Origin: Thermococcus sp.
GTDB lineage: Archaea; Methanobacteriota_B; Thermococci; Thermococcales; Thermococcaceae
Length of the DNA: 27,412 bases
NCBI GenBank assembly: GCA_027035445.1
Contig: JALVUT010000321.1
Location: 1 to 27,412, forward strand
Direction of reading: 5' to 3'
Positions 16,808 to 24,676 of this stretch are shown in pieces; the stretch's first letter is position 1, and every line of letters begins with the position of its first letter. A program made the translations under genes and the position numbers. The notes beneath the pieces were generated by a model. The model had not been told where the DNA came from and did not search any database. It saw nothing but the letters and a program-made list of their open reading frames with translations.

Positions 16808-18079
16808 TCACATCACCTCCAGGAGATAGTAGAGGACGCTCACAAGGACAAAAGTCGGAATGCTTGAGCCCAGTCTAAAGCCGAGTGTGCTTAAAAGGGG
16901 GACATGAACCCCAAAGAGGCCATCAACAGCAAGGAGCATGTAGAACACAAAACCAACCGCCCAGACGGCGAGGGCCCTGATGTTGTAGCCGGCAAATCTG
17001 CCCTTTTCACTGAAGAGCTCATCAGGATTGTAGCCCCTTTTCACGATGAAGTAGTCCGTGAGCATTATTGCGGTCAGCGACACAAATGCCCCTCCCACAA
17101 GCAGGAGAAATCCCTCATAGCGGTCAACGGGGAAAACGAGAGCAAGGGCCGTTCCGAGCGCTCCGACGAGGAGTATCTGCCTTCTGGCATCGGATTCGGG
17201 TGAAATGTTCTTGTATGTTATGGCGGCAGAGTAAACATCAAGGAACGTCGTCGTTACGGTGGAAAACACTATCACGAGCATAACAGGGATCCCGAGCCCG
17301 TAGGCTGCGATTATGCTGATAGGGTCGCTTTTTCCGACGGCCATATTCGTTAATGCTCCAACGAAGTAGAAGAGCGAGGATGAGATAAAATAGCCTGCGT
17401 AGGTTCCCCAGAATGCCGCGCTTCTCCCACGAGCGAATCTTGAGTAGTCGGCTATGAGGGGAGCCCATGAAAGGGGCATGGCAATGACCAGATCAAAAGC
17501 CAGCATGACGCCCATATCACCGGTTCCGGCCTTGGAGAGGAGCTCGCTGGGAGGGAACCTCTCCAGGGTCTCATAGGTGAGCCAGATGCTCAGAGCCAGA
17601 AGCAGAAGAGCCGCAACCTTCTCTATTCTCTCCCATTTCTTTGGCCCTGCATACGTCCACGCGGTGACGAGAACCCCGAGGAGGAGCACCCACAGGGCAT
17701 AGTGCCTCCCGAAGACGGCGTTCATGGCATTTGCTCCGACTATGAGCATTATAGCAGTCCATCCTATGAGCTGGAGGTAGTTGAGGGCTGAGGGGAGTGT
17801 CGAGCCTTTAATGCCCAGAGCGGCTCTTGAGAGAACCATTGTCGGGAGCCCTGTCTCCTCACCCTCAACCGCTATGAGCCCCATGACGGCGTTTCCGATT
17901 AGGTGACCTGCCAGAATAACGAGCACGGCCGTTAGGAGGGAGAGGGAGGGAGTCAGCAGCGCCCCGGCCCAGAATTCAGCGATGCTTATTCCTGCGCCGA
18001 ACCAGATCGCCGAGAGCGTCATGAAGGTGTATATTCTCTTCGTTTTTGGGACGGGCTTTATGTCGTAACCGGCCTCCAT
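16808..18079 (-). CDS. cytX: NCS1-family transporter, CytX-like, probable hydroxymethylpyrimidine permease
   Basis: 423-residue membrane protein with about twelve hydrophobic segments and the NCS1 (cytosine/purine/thiamine precursor) pattern: IWFGAGISIAEFWAGALL, then VLSRAALGIKGS, SWAPLIADYSRFAR and TTFLDVYSAAITYKNIS. As first gene of an operon with thiM, thiE and thiD, the likely substrate is HMP or a related thiamine precursor, as proposed for CytX. The substrate is inferred from context. The ATG at 18079 follows GGTGAACTC. A TATA element and an inverted repeat lie just upstream. Confidence 0.88.
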   Translation of the reverse strand: MEAGYDIKPVPKTKRIYTFMTLSAIWFGAGISIAEFWAGALLTPSLSLLTAVLVILAGHLIGNAVMGLIAVEGEETGLPTMVLSRAALGIKGSTLPSALNYLQLIGWTAIMLIVGANAMNAVFGRHYALWVLLLGVLVTAWTYAGPKKWERIEKVAALLLLALSIWLTYETLERFPPSELLSKAGTGDMGVMLAFDLVIAMPLSWAPLIADYSRFARGRSAAFWGTYAGYFISSSLFYFVGALTNMAVGKSDPISIIAAYGLGIPVMLVIVFSTVTTTFLDVYSAAITYKNISPESDARRQILLVGALGTALALVFPVDRYEGFLLLVGGAFVSLTAIMLTDYFIVKRGYNPDELFSEKGRFAGYNIRALAVWAVGFVFYMLLAVDGLFGVHVPLLSTLGFRLGSSIPTFVLVSVLYYLLEVM

Positions 18080-18121
18080 GAGTTCACCATCCCAAGGCTT
18101 TCACTTCACCTTTCTCGGTGT

Positions 18122-18130
18122 CTTTTATAA
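18122..18130 (-). promoter_or_regulatory. Probable promoter of the thiamine salvage operon
   Basis: Minus-strand AAAAAAGTTATAAAAG contains a BRE-like A-run and TATA element, predicting a start near 18102 and a leader of about 22 bases. That is too short to hold a TPP riboswitch. Confidence 0.6.
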
Positions 18131-18135
18131 CTTTT

Positions 18136-18164
18136 TTGTAGAATTTTATAAATTGATTATACAA
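18136..18164. repeat. Imperfect inverted repeat, candidate operator of the thi operon
   Basis: Half sites TTGTAGAAT (18136-18144) and ATTATACAA (18156-18164) match in eight of nine positions as an inverted pair, separated by 11 AT-rich bases. They sit immediately upstream of the cytX TATA element. An archaeal ThiR-type regulator is a candidate, but I cannot confirm the motif. Confidence 0.45.
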
Positions 18165-18180
18165 ATTGAAGAAACATTGA

Positions 18181-18530
18181 ACCCAAGGAACAGGGCACAG
18201 CTTCTTGAATTTTCCTGTATTGAAAAACATCCGAAGGAGGGGGGATGAATTCATCACCGTTGAAACCGGGTACTGTACTAGTGTTCCTTTGTCTATCGCC
18301 CAAGATTATCCCGTTTTGGAGCCAAGCTCTTTCCGGTTGTCCTGGAGAGGGGTTACGGGGTCGTTGTAGGGACGTCAACGAGAGCGTTTTCATAGACTTC
18401 CTGGCCCCACAGCGAGGGGGCCATAAGGGTGGCAGGGATACCAGCCGAGAAAGGCCTTAAGATAGCGGGAACAGCTTTGAAGGACACACCGGCCGGGGAG
18501 GTCACCCTCCGGACGGTGACGTGGCACTGA
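18181..18530 (+). pseudogene. Frame-broken remnant, N-terminal part resembles a class III aminotransferase
   Basis: Plus-strand pieces in successive frames read GDEFITVETGYCTSVPLS and IAQDYPV, then FGAKLFPVVLERGYGVVVG, then DVNESVFIDFLAP, then GAIRVAGIPAEKGLKIAGTA and LKDTPAGEVTLRTVTWH, ending at TGA 18528-18530. The joins need one extra base at T4 (18314-18317), G3 (18369-18371), C4 (18405-18408) and G5 (18416-18420). Without them there is a TAG at 18393. The middle segment matches the family pattern GxxLFPxVxxRGxG...DVxxNxFIDFLA of PLP-dependent class III aminotransferases. The catalytic lysine region is absent, so this is a truncated relic. The extent upstream of about 18240 is uncertain. 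Confidence 0.5.
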
Positions 18531-18556
18531 TTTCTGTCTTTCAGTTTCCGCTAATG

Positions 18557-18564
18557 ATTTAAAC
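18557..18564 (+). promoter_or_regulatory. TATA-like element for the small basic ORF
   Basis: ATTTAAAC sits about 28 bases before the ATG at 18589, predicting an almost leaderless transcript. This suits the absence of a ribosome binding site. Confidence 0.45.
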
Positions 18565-18588
18565 CCTCCTGAGAACCCAAATACTGGG

Positions 18589-18714
18589 ATGAACATGTTC
18601 AAGTCACTCAGAAAATTATACCTGCTCTGGCGCTCCCGTTGTCCTTTCGTGAGGCGCTTTGAGGCCTGGAGGATGAGAAGAAAGGCCACTGAATTCAGGG
18701 TGGAAAAGAAGTGA
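18589..18714 (+). CDS. Small basic hypothetical protein (41 aa)
   Basis: Intact ORF beginning MNMFKSLRKLYLLWRSRCPF and ending FRVEKK, with nine Arg and five Lys against three Glu. No recognised family. It contains one Cys and an amphipathic Trp/Leu/Arg pattern, as in small RNA- or membrane-associated peptides; this is inference. A second ATG lies at 18595. No Shine-Dalgarno, but a TATA element is placed for leaderless transcription. Its TGA at 18712-18714 directly abuts the stop of hisS on the other strand. Codon use resembles neighbouring genes. Confidence 0.55.
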   Translation: MNMFKSLRKLYLLWRSRCPFVRRFEAWRMRRKATEFRVEKK

Positions 18715-20025
18715 TCAGGGAAGAAGTCTCAGAACCTCTTCCACGACGTTTTCCCTCTCAACTGCCTTCTGCTCGCCGTCCTCCATGTCCCTTACCGTAA
18801 CCTTGCCCTCATCAAGGTCCCTCTTCCCGATGAGGATAACGTAGGGAACGCCGAGTCTCCCGGCGTAGTCTAGGGCCTTTCCGATTTTTCTTCCAGTCAG
18901 CTCGAGGTCTGACCTAACCCCTGCCTTCCTGAGGGCTGTGACCGTCTCCGTGGCGGCCTTCCTGACCTCGGCGTCCTTTCCAATGGGGATTATGTAGACG
19001 TCCGGTCTGAGCTTCGGCTTCGGAATGAGGCCCTTCCATTCAAGGATCGGGATGAGGCGTTCTATGCCTATGGCGAAGCCGGTAGCAGGGGTCGGCTTCC
19101 CGCCAAAGACCTCTATGAGGCTATCGTATCTCCCACCGCCTCCGACGGAGCCTATGCCGAGGTCGTTAGGCACTACTGCCTCAAAAACGATGCTCGTGTA
19201 GTAGTCGAAGCCCCTCGCTATACCGAGGTCTATCCTTACCCAGTCCAAGACGTCATATGATTCAAGCAGGTCAACGAGCTCGTAGAGCCTGGCTATCTCC
19301 GTTTTGGCTTCCTCACTCGTGAAGAGCTCCTCAGCCTTCGGGAGAACCTCCCCAGGAAGGCCCTTAATTTCAATCAGCGCGAGAACCTTTTCAACCCTCC
19401 CCTCGCTCAAACCGAACTCCCTGAGCGCACCGACAAAGTCCTCCTGGCTCATCTTATCCTTCTTGTCTATGAGCCTCATCAGTCCGATGTCGTCCCTAAC
19501 TCCAAGCATCCTGGCGAACTCGTCGAGCAGAACCCTGTCACCTATGTTGATCGTGAAATCCTTAAGTCCTGTTGCGAGGTAGCTCTCAATGAAGAGCGCT
19601 ATGACTTCAGCGTCAGCCTCGACCTTACCACTCCCGATGAGCTCAACGCCGGCCTGCCAGAACTCTCTAAACCTGCCACTCTGGGGTTCCTCATAGCGAA
19701 ACATGTTGGCGGTGTAATACCACTTTACCGGTTTCGGTGCGTTCTGGAACTGGCTGACGTAGAGTCTTGCCACGCTTGATGTCATATCCGGGCGAAGGGA
19801 GATGTTTCTGCCCCCTTTATCCTCAAAGGCGTAGAGCTGCTGTACCACCTCCTCGCCGCTTCTCAGCTGGAAGAGTGTCGTGTATTCAAAGGTTGGCGTG
19901 AGAACCTCATAAAAGTTATATCTTTCGAAGACGTTCCTCATTCTCTCAAAGACCCACCTCCTCTCCGCCGTTTCCTCAGGGAGCAGGTCCCGCGTTCCCT
20001 TCACTCTCTCGATTCTCTGCTTCAT
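18715..20025 (-). CDS. hisS: Histidyl-tRNA synthetase
   Basis: 436-residue class II synthetase charging tRNA-His. Motifs in order: IERVKGTRDLLPEE at the N-terminus, GGRNISLRPDMTSSVARLYV, motif 2 FRYEEPQSGRFREFWQAGVE, the histidine-binding LGIARGFDYYTSIVFE, motif 3 ATGFAIGIERL, and a C-terminal anticodon-binding domain (DVYIIPIGKDAE, VPYVILIGKRDLDEG). The length is normal. The ATG at 20025 follows GAGGGGATTT. It is monocistronic, with a promoter at 20060-20074. Confidence 0.96.
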   Translation of the reverse strand: MKQRIERVKGTRDLLPEETAERRWVFERMRNVFERYNFYEVLTPTFEYTTLFQLRSGEEVVQQLYAFEDKGGRNISLRPDMTSSVARLYVSQFQNAPKPVKWYYTANMFRYEEPQSGRFREFWQAGVELIGSGKVEADAEVIALFIESYLATGLKDFTINIGDRVLLDEFARMLGVRDDIGLMRLIDKKDKMSQEDFVGALREFGLSEGRVEKVLALIEIKGLPGEVLPKAEELFTSEEAKTEIARLYELVDLLESYDVLDWVRIDLGIARGFDYYTSIVFEAVVPNDLGIGSVGGGGRYDSLIEVFGGKPTPATGFAIGIERLIPILEWKGLIPKPKLRPDVYIIPIGKDAEVRKAATETVTALRKAGVRSDLELTGRKIGKALDYAGRLGVPYVILIGKRDLDEGKVTVRDMEDGEQKAVERENVVEEVLRLLP

Positions 20026-20059
20026 TCTAAATCCCCTCTCCGAGAAAAAGTGGAAGGGG

Positions 20060-20074
20060 TTAAAAGGTTAGCCC
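20060..20074 (-). promoter_or_regulatory. Probable hisS promoter
   Basis: Minus-strand GGGCTAACCTTTTAA, identical over 15 bases to the nip7 promoter at 7247-7261. The TATA-like part lies about 35 bases before the hisS ATG. The rest of 20026-20162 shows no gene. Confidence 0.6.
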
Positions 20075-20162
20075 AAGATTTCTGACGTTTCATGGGGTTA
20101 AGGGGCGGCACTGTGAGCGGGTGGATACCTGCAACGCTATCGACGTCATTCAAATCCCCGCA

Positions 20163-21305
20163 TCATTCCCTGGAAAACGCCAACTTCAGGAGAAAAGGCG
20201 TTACTATGGTGGTTATCAAGACCATCGTGACTGGAATGGAGAAGACACCGCTGGTGAATACCCCTTCATCGAGTGCAACGTTCGCCATGATGAGCGCCAC
20301 CTCCATTCTGGGTATCATCCCTATACCGACCTGGAACGACTCCACGGGGGTGAACTTCGAGAGGAATGCCCCCAGGCCACAACCAATAACCTTGCCTGCT
20401 ATCGCCACCAGGGCGTAGATCAGGGCAAAGGTTCCGGCCTGTGCTAAAACCCTCACGTCACTCTCAACTCCTATGCTGACGAGGAATATGGGGATGAAGA
20501 GGGAATACCCAATCGTCATCGTCTTGTTAGTGACCTTTTTGGCCTCATCGGTTCCCGCCACCAGTATCCCCGCGAGATAGGCACCTGTTATACCCGCAAT
20601 CTGAAACCGCTCCGCCAGGTATGCAAAGATCAGCATTATCGCTATTGCCATCGCCGTGACTGTCTCGGGAAGCGTGATTTTCTCAGAGGCTTTAAGGGCC
20701 CTTTTGACAGCCGGATGCCCTAGAAGAAGGCCGAGCGTGAAGTAAACAACGACCTCACCGAGGATTATGAGGAGGTCCTTAGCATAGACGCTCCCCCGTG
20801 TGTTTATCCCGACCAATATGGTGAGCACGATGATGCCGAGGACGTCGTCAACTACCGCGGCGGCCAGAATAGTTGTCCCTACCCGACTGCGGAGCTTCTT
20901 CACTTCCATAAGGATGCCCGTGGTCAGGCCAACGCTCGTCGCCGTTAGAACGCCACTGAGGAAAAGTGACTGAACGTTTGAGTAGCCCCATGCCACGGCA
21001 ACCAGATAGCCGAGGATAAATGGCACAAAGACACCGAGGGAGGCGACTATAAAAGCCGTTAGCCCCACGTGCTTGAACTCCTCGATGTCCGTCTCAAGAC
21101 CCGCCAGAAAGAGCAGCATGATTACCCCAAGTTCCGCAAGGAGTTTGACGCCCTCATCGTATCCAACGAGATCCAGCAACGACGGGCCTATCAGGATCCC
21201 TCCCACAAGCTGGCCGAGCGCCGCTGGAAAGCCAAGACGAACTGTAGAATATCCAAACAGCTTTGCGATTACCAGTATCAGTGCCAGCTCCAGGAAGATG
21301 TCCAC
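20163..21305 (-). CDS. Cation:proton antiporter, CPA2 (NapA/Kef) type
   Basis: 380-residue membrane antiporter with about 12 to 13 hydrophobic segments and no cytosolic NAD-binding tail. The ion-binding Asp-Asp pair is Asp153-Asp154 in ILAAAVVDDVLGIIVL; other family landmarks are GQLVGGILIGPSLL, LLFLAGLETDIEEFK, ITGAYLAGILVAG and GMIPRMEVALIMANV. This is typical of electrogenic Na+/H+ exchange in the NapA branch; K+ cannot be excluded. The start is GTG at 21305 after GGGGATGTGAAC. The CBS protein 28 bases upstream is probably in the same operon and may regulate it. Confidence 0.9.
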   Translation of the reverse strand: MDIFLELALILVIAKLFGYSTVRLGFPAALGQLVGGILIGPSLLDLVGYDEGVKLLAELGVIMLLFLAGLETDIEEFKHVGLTAFIVASLGVFVPFILGYLVAVAWGYSNVQSLFLSGVLTATSVGLTTGILMEVKKLRSRVGTTILAAAVVDDVLGIIVLTILVGINTRGSVYAKDLLIILGEVVVYFTLGLLLGHPAVKRALKASEKITLPETVTAMAIAIMLIFAYLAERFQIAGITGAYLAGILVAGTDEAKKVTNKTMTIGYSLFIPIFLVSIGVESDVRVLAQAGTFALIYALVAIAGKVIGCGLGAFLSKFTPVESFQVGIGMIPRMEVALIMANVALDEGVFTSGVFSIPVTMVLITTIVTPFLLKLAFSRE

Positions 21306-21333
21306 AGTTCACATCCCCAGTTTCAATGCGACA

Positions 21334-21876
21334 TCATGAGGATACAATACGCACCAACCGGATTATGTCTCTGACTTCTATGATGCCGTGAACCTTCCCC
21401 TCACCGTCCACAACGGGCAGGTGATGTTTCCCGGTCTCTATCATCAGTCCTATTGCCTTACCGAGGTTCTCTTCAACTGAGATTGTAATTGGTTTCTTCA
21501 CCATTATGTCCTTCACGTGTGATGTGCGGTTCATCGAGTATCTCTTAAGCATACTGATGCCCACTATGGAGTACCTCTTTGGCGGCTGGAAGAAATGGAG
21601 CAGATCCTTCATGGTGATAAACCCCTTGAGATGGTCCTTCCCATCAACAACGACAGCGCAGCTCTTCTCTCCCCTCAGCTCGTAGACGAGTTTGGACAGG
21701 GAATCGGAGGGATGAAGCTTCAGAACCTCCCGGTTCATCACAATCCGTACCGGTACCTTGGAGATGTAACGGATATTATGACTCAGCTCCTCCCGCCTCT
21801 GGAGCTGAAGAAGGCGTTTCTTGGTGTGAAGCATCCTCGTTTTGTTCGATTTTGCCTCACCAGGTTTCCCCTCCAT
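21334..21876 (-). CDS. Paired CBS-domain protein, possible regulator of the antiporter
   Basis: 180 residues. A basic N-terminus (about 1-40) precedes two CBS motifs: about 45-100 (VLKLHPSDSLSKLVYELRG, LKGFITMKDLLHFF) and about 115-175 (VKDIMVKKPITISVEENLGK, VHGIIEVRDIIRLV). Such pairs bind adenine nucleotides, and similar modules gate transporters. Being first in a two-gene operon with the antiporter suggests nucleotide or energy sensing for that protein; this is inference. The ATG at 21876 follows GGTGGGTT. Three phased GTACAT repeats lie upstream. Confidence 0.88.
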   Translation of the reverse strand: MEGKPGEAKSNKTRMLHTKKRLLQLQRREELSHNIRYISKVPVRIVMNREVLKLHPSDSLSKLVYELRGEKSCAVVVDGKDHLKGFITMKDLLHFFQPPKRYSIVGISMLKRYSMNRTSHVKDIMVKKPITISVEENLGKAIGLMIETGKHHLPVVDGEGKVHGIIEVRDIIRLVRIVSS

Positions 21877-21886
21877 TAACCCACCT

Positions 21887-21932
21887 GTACATTATATGGG
21901 TTCTTGGTACATTTAAGGATTTCGGTGTACAT
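21887..21932. repeat. Three GTACAT elements spaced exactly 20 bp, candidate operator array
   Basis: GTACAT begins at 21887, 21907 and 21927, each followed by A/T-rich bases. Two turns of helix separate neighbouring copies. They span the predicted promoter of the CBS-antiporter operon; a TATA-like TCCTTAAAT on the minus strand (21911-21919) overlaps the middle copy. Confidence 0.6.
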
Positions 21933-22025
21933 AAAATGACATCTAAGTCGTCGTACGGGATTAACTGGATGAAGTCAATTCAGTGTTAGTAACTCCCAAA
22001 GATTAACCAAAAATTTGCCAAAAAG

Positions 22026-22033
22026 CTTTTAAG
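22026..22033 (+). promoter_or_regulatory. Probable promoter of the FAD dehydrogenase gene
   Basis: CTTTTAAG about 31 bases before the ATG at 22064, with an A-rich BRE-like stretch upstream (CCAAAAAG). It predicts a leader of only about ten bases. Confidence 0.5.
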
Positions 22034-22063
22034 GGACGATCCTTAAACTCCGGTAAGGGAAGT

Positions 22064-23530
22064 ATGGTTTCTGGAAAGGAGAACGGAAAAACCTACGACG
22101 TTGTGATTATAGGTGCCGGCCCTGCCGGTCTTTTTACGGCCTATGAACTCGTGGAGAGGAGCAGTTTTAAGATCTTGATAATCGACGAGGGTGGAGACGT
22201 CGACCAGCGCATCTGTCCCATGTATGAACTCGGCCACTGCATAGGGTGCCAGCCCTGCCACATAATGAGCGGTGTCGGCGGCGCAGGTGGCCTGAGTGAC
22301 GGTACAATAAACCTCAGGCCGGACATCGGAGGCGATTTAAGTGAACTGACAAACGACGAAAACTACGCTTGGCAGCTTGTCTGGGAGGTTGATCAGATCT
22401 TTATAAGACATCACACCCCGAGGAACCTCTTCAAGGGCGACCCGGAGCAGGTTCGCTACTGGGAGCAGAGGGCGGCCCAGGCCGGCGTCAGGTTTATCCC
22501 GATAATCCAGCGTCATATCGGTTCCGACAGAACCCCTGCAGTGGTGGGAGATATAAAACGCCACCTAGAAAATAAGGGCGTGAAATTCCTCCTCTGGACC
22601 AAAGCTTTGGAGTTCGGGAAGGGCTGGGTGAAGCTCAAACGCGGAAAGGACGTCTTCGATATCAGGGGCAGGTACATTGTTGTTGCCCCCGGTCGCGGGG
22701 GGGCGGACTGGTTCCATGATGTGGCACGGAGGATAGGCCTCAAGGCGAGACACGGGCCAATAGACGTCGGCGTCCGCGTTGAGGTTCCAGCGATAGTGAT
22801 GGAGCCGATAACGAGCATAAACCACGACCCCAAGTTCCATATATACACCGACACTTATGACGACTTTGTGAGAACTTTCTGCACGAATCCAAACGGCTTC
22901 GTCGTCGAGGAGCGCTACGACGGCTACGTTGGAGTAAACGGTCACTCGATGCACGAGAAGAAGAGCAACAACACGAACTTCGCCTTCCTGAGCAGGATTG
23001 AGCTGACGGAGCCGGTTGAAGACACGACAGCCTACGGCAGGAGCATAGCGCAACTGGCAACTACAATAGGCGGAGGAAAGCCGATAATCCAACGCCTCGG
23101 AGATCTAAAGAAGGGAAGAAGGAGCACGTGGATACGGATAGGGCGGAGTGACGTTGAGCCAACACTCAAATACGCGACACCCGGGGATATAGCCATGGCC
23201 CTGCCACACCGTGTCGTCACCAACATAGTAGAGGGCCTTGAGAAGCTCGACCGCGTTCTGCCTGGTGTTGCAAGCGACCACACCCTGCTCTACGCCCCGG
23301 AGATAAAGTACTACGCAATGCGCGCCGAAGTAAACGAAAACCTTGAGACGAGCATTAAAAACATCTTCGCGGCTGGAGACGGCGCTGGTTTGAGCAGGGA
23401 CATCGTTAACGCCGCCGCAACCGGCCTCTTGGCGGCAAGGGGGATACTCAAGAAGGAGAGCCTCTACACCGAGAAGGACTTCAGGAAGCCGGGGAACTGG
23501 AAGAGAAAGATTGAGGGTATGGAGGGTTAA
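22064..23530 (+). CDS. FAD-dependent dehydrogenase, COG2509-like
   Basis: 488-residue flavoprotein of an uncharacterised dehydrogenase family. The N-terminal Rossmann motif is VVIIGAGPAGLFTAYEL with IIDEGG at the second strand. A cysteine cluster follows: Cys51, Cys59, Cys62 and Cys65 (CPMYELGHCIGCQPCHIMSG), then GVGGAGGLSDG. The cysteines could bind an Fe-S cluster or metal. FAD contacts recur near the C-terminus (IFAAGDGAGLSRDIVNAAAT). Substrate unknown. The ATG at 22064 has a weak GGTAAGGGA before it and a close promoter. It stands alone, divergent from the CBS-antiporter operon. Confidence 0.85.
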   Translation: MVSGKENGKTYDVVIIGAGPAGLFTAYELVERSSFKILIIDEGGDVDQRICPMYELGHCIGCQPCHIMSGVGGAGGLSDGTINLRPDIGGDLSELTNDENYAWQLVWEVDQIFIRHHTPRNLFKGDPEQVRYWEQRAAQAGVRFIPIIQRHIGSDRTPAVVGDIKRHLENKGVKFLLWTKALEFGKGWVKLKRGKDVFDIRGRYIVVAPGRGGADWFHDVARRIGLKARHGPIDVGVRVEVPAIVMEPITSINHDPKFHIYTDTYDDFVRTFCTNPNGFVVEERYDGYVGVNGHSMHEKKSNNTNFAFLSRIELTEPVEDTTAYGRSIAQLATTIGGGKPIIQRLGDLKKGRRSTWIRIGRSDVEPTLKYATPGDIAMALPHRVVTNIVEGLEKLDRVLPGVASDHTLLYAPEIKYYAMRAEVNENLETSIKNIFAAGDGAGLSRDIVNAAATGLLAARGILKKESLYTEKDFRKPGNWKRKIEGMEG

Positions 23531-23632
23531 CCTAAATCCATGAAGGGGATGTTGTGATTTATTACTTCTCCTTAAATTTGACTTATCTTGGAACTTTTAG
23601 GACGTTTTAAATTCATTTGTTTAACGGAAAGG

Positions 23633-23640
23633 TTTTTATA
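23633..23640 (+). promoter_or_regulatory. Probable promoter of the DUF4855-like gene
   Basis: CGGAAAGGTTTTTATAC: a BRE-like CGGAAA followed by TATA TTTTTATA. Transcription should start near 23665, about nine bases before the ATG at 23674. Confidence 0.6.
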
Positions 23641-23673
23641 CATTGGATAACTACTCGAGATTGGTGGTTCTTT

Positions 23674-24651
23674 ATGTCGAGGTTTGGTTTGTGGTGGGTT
23701 CGGTGGAATGAAAAGCTTGGTACTTATGAGTCGAGGATGACTCTTGGGGGGAGAGAGCCAACTTCTTACTATGAGGTAGTTCAGTGGTTCAAGGACAGGG
23801 GTTTTTACAGGGTTGTTTTCCTTGGTGGTGGAGGGAGGGGAATCAAGTACAGTGGAGACGGGTACGAGGATGGTCGCTATTTAGCCCTCTGGATTATGTC
23901 ACACGTTGACTCAATAAAGTATTACATTACAATACCCTTCAGCTATGGCGATGGTGAGTTAAGGGACGACCCGTCCAAAGGTTTCGCTAACTCGTACTGG
24001 AAGAAATGGATTGACGGTGTTCTGAGCGTGATTGACGGCAACAGACTCGGCTTCTACTGGAGCTACGAGAGCTGCCTCCAAGCCACAAAGCACGACCCCA
24101 ACTTTGTAGATTACTTCAGCCCAATGTGTAACGCCAATACGAAAGAATACGTAGATGATCACAAAGCCTTCATTAGAGACATGTCCCGTTACATTCACAA
24201 TCACGGCCAAGAACTCATTTGGATTCCCACGATTGGAGATAGGACTATGGATCAGGTAAAGACTTTTTGTGCTATTCCCACTCTTGCGGGGTATTTTAAT
24301 CAGGTGTTTGTTCAGCCTCATTACTATCAGACTACCAAACTTAGTGATGGTAGTGAATACACGTTCCAGGAACTCGTCCGTCGTGTGGAATGGATGGCAA
24401 ACAATGGACTCTCCATTGAAATGGAGGCCGACAACAGCATAATTGGTGAAAAAAGTAACTGCGCATACTGCAAAAGCACTCAGGGATGGTGGGAGAATGA
24501 TACGTTCCACGAACAAGTAGGCTGTGATGAAACCCCCACTCCAGAAACAGAAGAAGAGTGCATTAACCGCGCCTGTGACTACTATAAAGCCATTCTCGAA
24601 GTAAGCCCGGTGCATTCACAACCAGGGCCTACTACTTCGGCACAGACCTGA
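23674..24651 (+). CDS. DUF4855-like TIM-barrel protein with a probable 3' frameshift
   Basis: 325 residues as read. It resembles DUF4855, a glycoside-hydrolase-like family of unknown reaction: RLGFYWSYES (Glu132), QELIWIPTIGDR, NQVFVQPHYYQTTKLSDG and GLSIEMEADNS (Glu249, Glu251), the usual family landmarks. No signal peptide. A Cys-rich stretch follows (Cys263, 266, 284, 296, 301). The ATG at 23674, after GGTGG, is preferred to an upstream ATG at 23617. At about 24609 the frame ends in SPVHSQPGPTTSAQT, but the -1 frame continues as AFTTRAYYFGTDLRVVDK and ends CPDW at 24692, overlapping the next start by 16 bases. One extra G after CCCGG restores it. The first 200 codons have many T-ending third positions, unlike neighbours, suggesting transfer. 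Confidence 0.72.
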   Translation: MSRFGLWWVRWNEKLGTYESRMTLGGREPTSYYEVVQWFKDRGFYRVVFLGGGGRGIKYSGDGYEDGRYLALWIMSHVDSIKYYITIPFSYGDGELRDDPSKGFANSYWKKWIDGVLSVIDGNRLGFYWSYESCLQATKHDPNFVDYFSPMCNANTKEYVDDHKAFIRDMSRYIHNHGQELIWIPTIGDRTMDQVKTFCAIPTLAGYFNQVFVQPHYYQTTKLSDGSEYTFQELVRRVEWMANNGLSIEMEADNSIIGEKSNCAYCKSTQGWWENDTFHEQVGCDETPTPETEEECINRACDYYKAILEVSPVHSQPGPTTSAQT

Positions 24652-24676
24652 GAGTCGTTGATAAGGTGAGATCAAA

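Noticed and set aside
18080..18180. TPP riboswitch before the thiamine operon
   Set aside because: The predicted leader is about 22 bases and no THI-box sequence (CUGAGA...ACCUGAU-like) is visible.
18393..18395. In-frame TAG as a recoded (pyrrolysine) codon
   Set aside because: Thermococcales are not known to use pyrrolysine, and a frame change just upstream gives a better family match without the TAG.
20140..20162. tRNA 3' end or attachment site, from ATTCAAATCCCCGC
   Set aside because: The 5' side of the T-stem does not pair and no anticodon or acceptor arm lies upstream; chance likeness.
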